Assembly: GCF_040054535.1 (NCBI RefSeq)
Contig: NC_090785.1
Coordinates: 7,127,501-7,191,500, forward strand
Direction: 5' to 3'
DNA length: 64,000 nucleotides
Origin: Antennarius striatus
Taxonomy: Eukaryota > Chordata > Actinopteri > Lophiiformes > Antennariidae
Shown one piece after another: positions 1-10,653 of this stretch. Numbering within the stretch: the first letter of the stretch is position 1; every line of letters begins with the position of its first letter. The translations under genes were made by a program, and so were the position numbers. A model generated the notes under the pieces. It searched no databases, was not told where the DNA came from, and was given only the letters and a program-made list of their open reading frames with translations.

Positions 1-396
1 CAATTTCCTCTGGGATTAATAATCTATCTATATATCTATCTATCTAAAGAGCAGAACAAATTTGTATTTTAATCTCACAGATCCACATTGTGATATGGAT
101 CCAATTATGCATAGTGGTGTGGCATCACAAGTTATCCGTATCTGGGGGTTTTTTTTTTTTTTTTTTAAATCTCTTCTATTATTTAACTACCATCTAAAAA
201 ATTTAGCCCAACATTTCCTCAGTATGAGATCCACACTTCCAAAAAACATCCCGCAGATCAGTTGATGACCTCTTGAGATATGTTGTGGACAAAACAAATC
301 AAACAACCTCTTCTAAGCAAAGCGCGTCTGGCGTGATGGAGGGGTGGTGGTGGTGGTGGGGTTGGGGTTGGGGGGGGGAGACAGGAAATGACTTAC
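1..396 (-). other. zdhhc9: zdhhc9 intron 1 (partial)
   Basis: This is non-coding sequence downstream of the zdhhc9 donor site. It contains a poly-T run (about 147-166), a short (CTAT)n stretch near 25-45 and a G-rich stretch (about 342-380). Nothing else is recognised. Confidence 0.6.
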
Positions 397-560
397 TCGA
401 AAGCAAAGAAGAGGGCGCAGGTCCCGATGATGAGGAACAGAGTCAGGTAGAACACTCCTTTCTGTCGGGCCATCATCACCCGTCCATCGCAGCAGAAGGT
501 GTTTTTACCCGGGAGCTTCTCCCATTTGCGCACCTTTCGCGTTATCATCACCGCTGACAT
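397..560 (-). CDS. zdhhc9: Palmitoyltransferase ZDHHC9, first coding exon (partial gene)
   Basis: DHHC palmitoyltransferases transfer palmitate from palmitoyl-CoA to cysteines of substrate proteins; ZDHHC9 works at the Golgi with GOLGA7 on Ras proteins. Only the N-terminus is here. The minus-strand frame from the ATG at 560 reads [20 protein letters not shown], then a Cys-Cys-Asp-Gly-Arg segment and a hydrophobic stretch ending FFAFE, which is the start of the first membrane segment. This closely matches ZDHHC9; ZDHHC14 and ZDHHC18 differ in the lysine/arginine-rich start. The exon ends at 397 with donor GA|GTAAGT (intron begins at 396), so later exons including the DHHC catalytic domain lie left of position 1. 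A Met further upstream at 677 is in frame, but the 560 Met matches the family start. Identification is firm; completeness cannot be judged. Confidence 0.9.
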
Positions 561-1020
561 GTTGTCTCCTCTTCCCGAGCGTCGCTCGGTTCTCTCCGGG
601 GGAGGGGGGAGTGTGTGTGGATGGGTGGAGGGGGGGTGGTGGTTCAAGTCCGATGCTGTGCCGTAAAAACGGGTCAACCAATAACCAGATGCGTTCAGTC
701 AATGTGACAAATCGTCACCGGTCAAAAAACACGCAACTTGTCCAGAGGTTTCTGCGCACGACGATCACACGGGAACATTTTCGCTGTGGTTGAGAAGCGT
801 CGCAGTCACATAATCAATGTTTTCTAATCCATATCGCATAATGCAGCATGTCATTCCCACAGTCCCACGCCGCTCAGCCGATCCTCTCACTATCTCCTAC
901 AGATTGTGCAGAAACGTGCCCGAATGCTTGCAGATGTTTCCCAGCGTGAAAGACGGACGATCCACCCGTGGCTGACGCGTCCGGAAAGCGGACCCTGACC
1001 ACTGACATTCATATCATCTC
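561..1020 (-). promoter_or_regulatory. zdhhc9: zdhhc9 5' UTR and CpG-rich promoter region
   Basis: The sequence just upstream (on the minus strand) of the zdhhc9 start codon is GC- and CpG-rich compared with its surroundings and has no TATA box at a convincing distance. This is what a housekeeping-type promoter looks like. The exact transcription start cannot be placed from sequence. Confidence 0.5.
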
Positions 1021-3150
<2,130 letters not shown>

Positions 3151-3189
3151 TTTTTCATTCATATTCTTCACCCAATTCTTCCCCGTCGC

Positions 3190-3510
3190 GAGTCGCGAGA
3201 TGCTGGAGCCTATACCAGTCTACTGGGGTTGCGAAGCAGGGTTTACTCCGGGCACAACGCCAGTGCACCGCAGAGCTATATTGAGACAGACAGCCATTCA
3301 CCTACACACTCACGCCTATGGGCAGTTTCAAAAACCGGCCAATTCGCATTAAGTGCATGTTTTTGGAGGTTGGAGGAAGCCAGAGAACCCAGAGAGAACC
3401 CACGCAGACACGGGGAGAACATGCAAATACGCACAGAGCAGGACTCGAACCGGGAACCGCCTTGATGTGCGGCAACAGCGCTAATCACTGTGCCGCCGTG
3501 CCGCCATGGT
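3190..3510 (-). repeat. tRNA-related SINE-like dispersed repeat, minus orientation
   Basis: Read on the minus strand it starts with a GGCGGCACGG head and has a pol III B-box-like GGTTCGAGTCC. It then carries the common fish core (GCATGTTCTCCCCGTGTCTG, then AAAACATGCA) and ends in GGCTCCAGCATCTCG followed by GAATGAAAAATGAA. Related copies occur at 10.2, 10.9, 16.7, 20.9 and 25.8 kb in this window. Confidence 0.75.
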
Positions 3511-3640
3511 TGCATAAAATATATTGATCTGAATTTAAAATTTAACATGGTTGAGACTATGACACAACCAGCCTTCTTGAATGTCTCACAATATAGATTT
3601 GTATAAAAATGGAGAGAAAAAAAAAATTATCTGTATAGAG
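3505..3640 (+). repeat. LINE endonuclease-domain fragment (decayed)
   Basis: A short remnant of the same LINE segment found at 9570-9990, 12655-12790, 16135-16480 and 20420-20500. It is recognised by the shared run encoding Tyr-Ile-Asp-Leu-Asn-Leu and, after a gap, Leu-Leu-Glu-Cys-Leu-Thr-Ile-like sequence. It is heavily decayed. Confidence 0.5.
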
Positions 3641-3774
3641 GTTCAGATTCTTGGTTCCTTTTCAGCAATGTAGCCAGACTGACCAAGAAACACAACAGTA
3701 TTTAGCACATCCAGTCCTTTAAATCTGTACAGTGAAGACTTCAAATTCTTTCAGAATAAAAAACAAAATTTGGG

Positions 3775-4800
3775 GATGAGATCCATTGTACACTGTCATT
3801 TGTTAATCCCATAGCAGAGGAACAGGTTAAATCTAGCAATTACCTGGAGTGCCTTCAGCAAATGGAACTCTCCAATTTAAGCTCCCAAATCTCCTCTGCT
3901 AAACCGTCTACCAGTCTGCTGGAAAAAATTCCAACTACCCTTCTAAATGAGGTACCGTTACTAAATAAAGTCATACTCTCGATAATTAACTAGTTTTAGG
4001 TATAGGCTATGTACCACAATCTTTTAAAGTAGCTGCGATCAAGGCCCTCCTTAAGAACCAAACCTAGATGTAACTCTGTTCAGATATTACAGGCCAATCT
4101 CCAACCTTTAATTTCTAGCCAAGATTCTAGAAAACGTATACTGGCCAAACAGCTAAATGACTATTTAACAGAGAATTACTTGTTAGAGGACTTTAAGTCA
4201 AGTTTTAGAACAAATAACTGGTATGGAGTAACGAGCATTGCTCAGAGTTACAAATGACCTTTTAATAGCATCAGATAAAGGTCTTCTATCTGGTTTAGTT
4301 TTATTAGACCTCAGTGCTGCGTTTAACACTGTTGATTATTCTTCTCAGATTAGAAGATGATCAAGTTGGTTTAGATCATATCTGTCTGGCTGATTCAGTT
4401 TGTTTATGTAAATAATAAATCTTCAGAACAAGAAAGTCTTAGCTGTGGAGTACCTCAAAGAGCCGTTCTGGGGCTAATCGGTTTGTATATGTTAGGTAAT
4501 ATTATCAGAAAACATAAGATTCCTTTTCACTGCTATGCAGATGATACCCAGTTATATTTGTCAATTAAAACCAACAATTCTGACCAATTAGTTAGAGACT
4601 TGCTACAGTTACATTAAGTCTTGGATGCTCTACAAATTCTAAACACTGATAAACCTGAAGCTATCATTATTGGTCCTAAACACCTTAGAGATCATATTTT
4701 TAACACTGTAATTCACTTTGATAATATTGCTTTAACCTCTAGTAGCAATGTCATAAGCTGCTATAGGTCTAGACTGCTGAGGGTATTTTCTGTCTCTCCC
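3775..4800 (+). mobile_element. Decayed L2/CR1-like non-LTR retrotransposon, reverse transcriptase region
   Basis: Non-LTR retrotransposons copy their RNA at a nicked genomic target. Fragments in several frames spell conserved reverse transcriptase blocks in order. These are an RPISNL-like motif and KILE..KQLNDY (about 4090-4165), LLDLSAAFNTVD (about 4295-4340), CGVPQ..VLG (about 4445-4480), the catalytic FHCYADDTQLYLS block (about 4525-4565) and IIIGPKHLRD (about 4655-4700). Frameshifts and stops break the frame throughout, so the copy is dead. The motif set fits the L2/CR1-type elements common in fish; the exact family would need a repeat library. Confidence 0.8.
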
Positions 4801-4817
4801 ATTAAAGGGACTTACTT

Positions 4818-4858
4818 GAATGAATGAAATGAATGATTTTCATTCATTTCATTCATTC
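4818..4858. repeat. Perfect 19-bp inverted repeat (3-nt loop)
   Basis: The left arm at 4818-4836 (GAATGAATGAAATGAATGA) and its exact reverse complement at 4840-4858 are separated by TTT. It sits at the end of the LINE remnant and the start of the duplicated block described next. Confidence 0.9.
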
Positions 4859-5280
4859 TGACTGCAACATCCCGCGACACCCGAATTCCAAATTTTACCC
4901 TGACCTACTTGCATAGGTCAAAGATCAAAGCTGGTGCTCTGACCTACTTTCATAGATCAAAGCACTGGCTTTGATCAATGGTCAAAGCACTAGCTTTGAT
5001 CTATGGTCTTACTGAAACTGGCCTTCCCCCCCGTCTTTCTATCTTATCCGGTTCCTGAGTGTACAAAACTTGACCTTGACCTAGTTTTCTCATCGCCTTA
5101 TTTTCATCCCCTTTGCCACCCGGGTAATGTGCTTTTTGTTTCATCTTTCTGTCAGCAACGGTTCCGAAGATATTTCGTGGACTAATGGACGAACAAACGG
5201 ACAGACAGACAAATGGACGGATGAACACATGAACGCTGACAATTACAATATATGGCCGCTTTGAAGCGGGATTTAAGTAA
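4859..5280. repeat. Duplicated non-coding block upstream of array copy 1
   Basis: This roughly 420-bp block recurs at 7962-8402, upstream of array copy 2. Both contain repeated CAAAGCTAGTGC/GCACTAGCTTTGATC direct and inverted motifs, a TTGACCTTGACCTA segment, a GCGAAGATATTTxGTGGAC segment and a run of GGAC/AGAC repeats ending ACAATATAT. No coding potential is seen. It could be an unclassified mobile element or part of the tandem unit. Confidence 0.7.
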
Positions 5281-5299
5281 TCTACTTTTTAAAAGTAAA

Positions 5300-5552
5300 A
5301 CTATGTAAAATAATCCCGCTCAGCTAATCTTGAAACCATGGAAACAAGATAAAAGCCAAAGACGTTCCCATTGTCATGTAGGTGGCCATAAAGAAGTTGT
5401 GCTTTGAAGTGAGAATATAAAGAAGCTGAAACATATACATTTAACATATTGGTTTTGTTGTGCTGTGAGACAGGGTGCACTCCGGGTGCGACGCCAGCAC
5501 AATGCGGAGCCATATGCTGTACAGAAGAACAAACAAAGAGAGTCAGTCCACA
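5300..5552 (+). promoter_or_regulatory. Conserved 5' flank of array copy 1 (candidate promoter)
   Basis: A block repeated before each exon A of the array (also before 8591, 10654 and 17080, and partly before 12893). Shared elements are an ACCATGGAAAC core (5335-5345), a GGTGGCCATAAAGAAGTTGT segment, GAATATAAAGAAGCTGAAAC with a weak TATA-like AATATAAAG, and ATATTGGTTTTGT just before the start codon. Conservation of non-coding sequence next to the start suggests a promoter and 5' UTR, but it may simply reflect recent duplication. Confidence 0.5.
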
Positions 5553-6865
5553 ATGGACGACTTAATTGTTGATGCAATTACACGGACTGAGTTAGGAGAG
5601 ATTGACCCGCAGTTTGATGAATTCCTGCGTTACTTGCTTTCAGAATCACCGTCTGGTGAACCTCCATCATGGTTCCCTGACGAGGACGGGGTGCAAAACC
5701 ACTTGGACCATCCCTATGCTGCTGGTTGTAAGACAGTTTTTTGTCAGATATATAGTGAAAAGTTAAAAAAACATGCTGTGTGGATGTTTAATGATCAATA
5801 ATCCATTTGAAAGTGCTGTTGAGATAGAAACCACCACACTGAACTTTTCAAGACAAGCCTAGTACAACAGATAAGATGGATTGATGGCATTTACAAATCA
5901 ATGTTCATATTATGACTCCTTCAAAATAAAGTCCTTACTAATTGTGAACAAGATAGTTTTTAATAAAAACTATCTTGTTCACAATGTTAAAAAATAGAAG
6001 TTACTCTTTTTTAAATGCGTTGCAGTTTCTGACATTCAAGCTGAAATGGAAACTCCACCAGCTCCGCGGCGGCAGTTTTGTGACTCTGTGGAGACTCCAA
6101 CGGTGAAGGCTTCCACTGGCTCACTCACAAACTGCAGACTCGAAGTCAATCACCTGAGTCACAACCCCTATTCCCGTGCAGACACACGGTGGGAATATCC
6201 CTACTCTGATAAAGGTAAGTCCATTTTTGACAGAGTGAAATGTGATTAATAAACAACAGATGCTATGTGGATGTTTAGTGATCAATAATCTACTATAAAG
6301 TTCTTTTGAGCATTTACCTAAACACGTGGGGAAGAAACCTCACTTAAACTTTTCAGACAAGTCTTGCACAACAGATTTAAAAGATGGATGGAGGGAATTT
6401 ACAAAGCAAAGCTGATATAGTGACTCCTTCAAATTAAAAGTTCTTATCAATTGCTATTTCCTACATATTGCACTGTGGATGATCACAATCATCTTATTGA
6501 CAGTCGGTTATCGGCCTTGTGGGTCAAAGGTCTTCCGGAGCCTATCCCTACTATGGGCAAAAGGCAGGTCACACTCCAAATAAGATGGAAGCTCATCATG
6601 GGACCAACAACTATCTTTTTTTTTTTTTTTTTAAAGGGTGTTTTTGTTTGATTGTTTTGCAGCAACTGAATCTGAAAATGGAACTCAACCAGCTAAGCGG
6701 CAACGTGTTGGTGAACTGATGAAGGACAGGACCTACCTGCACACCTGCAGGGCCTCCCACACAGGCAGAATCCATCCAATTAGGGAACACAGACAACAGT
6801 CTGCCCCTCGTCGTAGTGGTAGAACAAGAAAAAGTCCTATGAGGCCAGAGTGGCTCAGTTGGTAG
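5553..6865 (+). CDS. Tandem-array gene, copy 1: unassigned three-exon nuclear-like protein
   Basis: I do not recognise this family. Proposed exons are A 5553-5727, B 6026-6214 and C 6663-6865, giving 188 aa. Donors are T|GTAAGA and AAAG|GTAAGT, acceptors end in TTGCAG and TTTGCAG, and both introns are phase 1, so the frame is open throughout. Exon A encodes an acidic segment (MDDLIVD start, FDEF, WFPDEDG, HPYAAG end). Exon B carries METPPAPRRQF, CRLEVNHL and HNPYSRADT. Exon C carries PAKRQRV, a basic nuclear-localisation-like motif, and ends RSGRTRKSP. The last residues (EWLSW) and the stop come from an adjoining SINE. There is no signal peptide or membrane segment. The acidic N-terminus with basic C-terminal clusters suggests a nuclear protein; that is inference only. 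The parallel exon structure in five neighbouring copies is the main support that this is a real gene. Confidence 0.65.
5941..5985. repeat. Perfect 22-bp palindromic hairpin in intron 1 of copy 1
   Basis: ATTGTGAACAAGATAGTTTT plus TA (5941-5962) is followed by one base and its exact reverse complement (5964-5985). Sister copies have the single arm only (for example AAAACTATCTTGTTAAT near 11206), so this is a local inverted duplication specific to copy 1. Confidence 0.9.
6505..6612 (+). repeat. Dispersed-repeat remnant in intron 2 of copy 1
   Basis: The segment reading GAGCCTATCCCTACTATGGG, then CAGGTCACACTCC and CTCATCATGGGACC, resembles a very common fish repeat (compare a fresher copy at 43390-43500). 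The same remnant sits in intron 2 at 11755-11825 and 13850-13940 and in part at 9545-9580, so it was present before the array expanded. Confidence 0.6.
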
Positions 6866-7135
6866 AGTGGGCCATCCAATGATTGTAGGATTAGTGATTT
6901 GATTCCCGCTCCACTAGTCCCTGGGCAAGACAATTCCTTACGTGAATGTGCGTGATTGTTCCGGTGGAGGTTGCAAAGGCCATTGGCATGGATTGGCTGC
7001 CATGTTTCCTTCAGTCTGCCCCAGGACAGGTGTCACCATGTATGAATGAGGAGTGAATGAATAGTGGATCCACTGTAAAGCGTCTTTGAGTGTATAGAAA
7101 AGCATATATAAATCTGATCTATTGTTATTATTACC
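6847..7135 (+). repeat. tRNA-derived SINE following exon C of copy 1
   Basis: It starts with an A-box-like GTGGCTCAGTTGGTAGAGTG and a B-box-like region (GATTTGATTCCC). It runs through GGGCAAGACA and GTGGATCCACTGTAAAGCGT to a 3' end TATATAAATCTGATC followed by TTATTATTAC. The first bases form the last codons and stop of the upstream reading frame. Confidence 0.75.
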
Positions 7136-7200
7136 TTGATTACTATAAAATAAAAATACATGAATATGATTTGGTTGTATTCTATTGATTTGAAAATACA

Positions 7201-7464
7201 AAAGAGTTGAATATCTTCTTCACTCTTTGTCCATTCTTTAAAGGGGTCCAATTATTAAAAAAACATTTTCAGGTCTCTGCATACACATTGTGGTCCTCCT
7301 TAACCCTACCAACTCCAAGTATCTAGAAAACAAATGCCTCCTACATCAATAAATATTTGAAATCTTTTGGAATCTTTGGCTTGACAGCATCAAAATGATC
7401 CCTTTTGTCACAGCTCCCGTCTTGTTGTAACAACAGGAGTGATTGACAGAGTGATTGACATATC
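7201..7464. other. Spacer between array copies 1 and 2, no feature seen
   Basis: AT-rich non-coding sequence with no open frame of note and no recognised repeat. Confidence 0.4.
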
Positions 7465-7928
7465 CTGAGCCATATTTGATTGATTGGCATGTCCTTTCCC
7501 CAGACAAGGACATAGTCAGGCTGACGGCAGTGTGTGGTAATGACCTGGCTCAGAGCTACACACTCAAAGTTCCTCACAAGCTGTTGAAGTCAGCTGGCAT
7601 TTGGCTGACTAGTTAGCTCCGCTTCAGTAAGGTTGTGTGTGTGTGTGTGCGTGCGCGCGCGTGTGTGTCTGTCTGTGTGTCTGCATAAGGCGTATCCTCA
7701 GCATCATAGCAAACACATAACCAGTTTCATAGCAGATGAAGACACTACTAAATCAGAACTGTTGTCTGTTTTTGATGAATGAAAGCAGCTTTAGCTCTTT
7801 TAAGTGATCTGAGAACTGTGTGTATCTAAAGCGACTACACCACTCATTAAAAAACAGCGTCAGCTTCCATTTACAGCCTAATAGAAATTCACTGTCACCA
7901 GTTAAGGGTTACGTTGAACTGATCTCAA
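7465..7928 (+). repeat. Left member of a roughly 450-bp inverted repeat pair
   Basis: This block reappears in reverse orientation at 18153-18605. Shared segments include GACCTGGCTCAGAGCTA, TAGTTAGCTCCGCTTCAGT, a GT microsatellite (about 7633-7680), AGCATCATAGCAAACACATA, CCAGTTTCATAGCAGATGA and GGGTTACGTTGAACTGATC. Substitutions show that the copies are not recent. Confidence 0.85.
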
Positions 7929-7961
7929 CCTTGCAAGAAACAAGAACTTAGGCAGTCAGAG

Positions 7962-8402
7962 ACTGCAACATCCCGTCACTTACCCTGGCCTATTTCCAGG
8001 GCAGGACAGGGTACCCTGAAAGTAGCACCTCACAAGTGCATAGATTGGTAGGGTAGGTCAAAGCTATGCACTAGCTTTGACCATAGATCAAAGCTAGTGC
8101 ATATGTAGATCAAAGCTAGTGCATATGTAGATCAAAGCACTAGCTTTGATCTATGGTCTTACTCACACTGGCCTTCCTCGTCTTTATATTTTATCCGGTT
8201 CCTGAGTGTACAAAAGTTGAAATTTGACCTTGACCTAATTTTCCCAAGGTCAAGGTCATCATCTCATTTTCATCCCCTTTGCAGCCCGAGTAATCTGCTT
8301 TTTGTTTCATCTTTCTATCTGCAACAGTTGCGAAGATATTTGGTGGACATACGAAGAGACGGACAAACGAACAATTACAATATATCACTGCTTTGAAGCA
8401 AG
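7962..8402. repeat. Second copy of the duplicated non-coding block
   Basis: Homologous to 4859-5280 (see that entry). It includes a small internal tandem duplication, CAAAGCTAGTGCATATGTAGAT twice at about 8089-8132. Confidence 0.7.
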
Positions 8403-8590
8403 ATGTAATAATCCCACTCAGCTCATCTTGTAACCATGGAAACAAGATGAAAGCTTAACAAGTCACATTGTGACATCATAAAGGTGGCCACAAAGAAGTT
8501 GTACTTTGAAGTTTTGAATATAAAGAAGATGAAACATACTTTCAACATATTGGTTTTGTCCTGGTAACAATCAGAGGGAATCAGTTCACA
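8402..8590 (+). promoter_or_regulatory. Conserved 5' flank of array copy 2 with X-box-like site
   Basis: Homologous to the flank of copy 1. At 8430-8443 it has GTAACCATGGAAAC, which fits the RFX X-box pattern (GTNRCC, spacer, RGYAAC) except for one base in the right half-site. Just before the ATG is CCTGGTAAC. Functional assignment is inference. Confidence 0.45.
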
Positions 8591-9325
8591 ATGGACGACT
8601 TCACTGTTGACATGATTATAAAGATGGAGTTAGGAGAGTTTGATCCCCAATTTGATGAATTCATGCATTACCTGCTTTCAAACGCACCTTCTGCTGAACC
8701 TTTTTCATGGTTCCTTGACGAGGAGGGGGGGCAAAACCACATGGACCATCCCTACGCCGCTGGGTGTAAGACAGTCTTTGTCAGTTATAGAGTGAAATGT
8801 TACAAACAACATTCTGTGGGGATGTTTAATGATCAATAATCCGTTTTAAAGTGCTGTTGAGATTTACCTTAACACAGGAGGAAGAAACCCCCTTAATTAA
8901 CCTTTCAAGACAAGTCTTGTAAAAACACATAAGAAAGATGACATTATGCCTCCTTCAAAATAAAAGTCCGTACTAATTGCTATTTCCTACATGTTGAAGA
9001 AAAACTCTTTTTTATAATTATAAAACATAAAGGCTGTTTTTCTTTTTTTTTATGTGTTGCAGTGTTTGACTCTCAAGATGAAATGGAAACGCCACCGGTT
9101 AGGCTACAGTTTTGTGACTCTGCAGAGACTCCAGCGGTGAAGACTTCCACTGACTCACTCACAAACTGCAGAATTGAAGTCAATCCCCTGGATCACAACC
9201 CCTATTCTCATGCAGATACACGGCGGGAGTGTCCCTACTCTGGTAAAGGTAAGTCCATTTTTGTTACAGTGAAATGTCATTACAGTAATAAAAAACATGC
9301 TGTGTGGTTGTTTAGTGATCAATAA
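8591..9325 (+). pseudogene. Tandem-array gene, copy 2: exons A and B intact, exon C lost
   Basis: Exon A 8591-8765 (175 nt, donor GGGT|GTAAGA) and exon B 9063-9248 (186 nt, acceptor TTGCAG, donor AAAG|GTAAGT) are open and in phase. They encode the same modules as copy 1: MDDFTVDMIIKMELGEFDPQ at the start and METPPVRLQF and HNPYSHADTRREC in B. No exon C follows; where it is expected the sequence changes into a LINE fragment at about 9570. If intron 2 is retained the frame runs to a TAA at 9325, giving a shortened protein. Because exon B is bounded by phase-1 introns, splicing to a downstream exon C (for example at 12196) would also stay in frame. It is probably a truncated copy. Confidence 0.6.
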
Positions 9326-9569
9326 TCTATAAAGTGCTGTTGACCATTTACCTTAACACATGGGGAAGAAACCTCACTTAAACTTTTAAGACAAGTCTAG
9401 TACAACCGATTAAAAAATGGATAGAGGGAATTTACAAAGGTAAGACGATATTGTGACTCGTTCAAATTAAAAAGTCCTTATCAATTGCTATTTCCTACAT
9501 ATTTTATTGTTGATGATCACAATCGTCTCATTGACAGCCGATTGTTGGCCTTGTGGTTCACATGTCTGC

Positions 9570-9990
9570 TGGAGAGCTACAAATTTTCATATAACAGGCA
9601 GAGCAAAGGTGGAGATGGGGTTGCAATATATATTGATCTGAATTTAAATTTCACGATGGTAGGGGCTAGGACACGAGTGCCAACCAGCCTTCTTGAATGT
9701 CTCACAATACAGATTTGTTGGGAAACAAAACAAGATATCAGTGAGGTCTAGGTTCTAGTATAAACTCAGTGATAAGCTCAGTGAATGGACAAAAGCCCAA
9801 TAAAAATATCTTCATTTGCTGGGATTACAATATTAATCTACTAAAACTCAATTTTGTTTTAGAATTTGTAAAATATTCAATATGTCTGTACTGAATATTT
9901 TACTAATTCAATCCATAGGTTGAGTCTCTTTCAAATAATCACTAGATCTGTGAGTAGCAGCCTTCAGGAGCTCCTAGTAAATTTACACAT
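9570..9990 (+). repeat. LINE endonuclease-domain fragment replacing exon C of copy 2
   Basis: The frame at about 9592-9750 reads NRQSKGGDGVAIYIDLNLNF and later LLECLTIQIC, a pattern known from endonuclease domains of fish LINEs. Further on, about 9806-9845, a broken frame spells a GDYNINLL-like motif. The frame is interrupted, so the element is dead. Confidence 0.65.
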
Positions 9991-10196
9991 TTGACAAAAA
10001 AAAATTTTTTTAATCAAATAACTATCTCCTGCTTTTGGCCTATCTGGATAGTTCCCTTGATTTCGCCAACTTTTGATAAATCCTTGTAACAATCTGTTAT
10101 TTGTAATTATTGACGATTACTCAGAAAAAAAAAATATTGAATGCATTTTTTAAGAATTAAATTTTTAGAGTTCATAAAATATCGTAAGACTGCTCA

Positions 10197-10450
10197 AAGC
10201 CAGAGGCATGGTGATACATTGGTTATCACTGTTGCCACACACCAAGAAGGTTCTGGGCTCAATTCTTTCTGTGCTGAGTTCTGTATGATTTCTGTGTGGG
10301 TTCTCTCCCGCTCTCACTTCCAAAAACATGCAATTTAGGTGAACTAATCACCCCAAAGTGACCGGAGGTGTGAGTCCAGGCTGTACTCCGCCTCTAACCC
10401 TTAGCCAGTGTGGATAGGCTCCAGCAGACACGTGAAGTGAAGACACGAAT
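10197..10450 (+). repeat. tRNA-related SINE-like repeat
   Basis: It has the same family features as 3190-3510: head GGTGATACATTGGTTATCAC, then GTTGCCACACACCAAGAAGG, the core (TGTGTGGGTTCTCTC, AAAACATGCAATTTAGGTGA) and the tail GGATAGGCTCCAGCAGAC. It lies between array copies 2 and 3. Confidence 0.7.
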
Positions 10451-10653
10451 ACAATCATCTGAGAGGCTAGAAGCTGTACTTCCCCTCTAGCCTCTCAGCT
10501 TTTAACCATCGAAAAAAGGATAACAGCTAAAGATGTTGCCATTGTTACGTCATAAAGGTGACCATAAAAGAAGTTGTGCTTTGATGTTAGAATATAAAGA
10601 AGCTGAAACATACATTCAACAAATAGGTTTTGTCGTGGTAACAATCAAAGGCA

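Noticed and set aside
273-557. Open frame overlapping zdhhc9 exon 1
   Set aside because: Antisense to the real exon and dominated by a G-rich run (poly-Trp/Gly).
3430-3460. B-box-like GGTTCGAGTCC suggesting a tRNA gene
   Set aside because: No cloverleaf can be drawn; it belongs to a SINE-like repeat. The same holds for 6847, 10197, 11831 and 16676.
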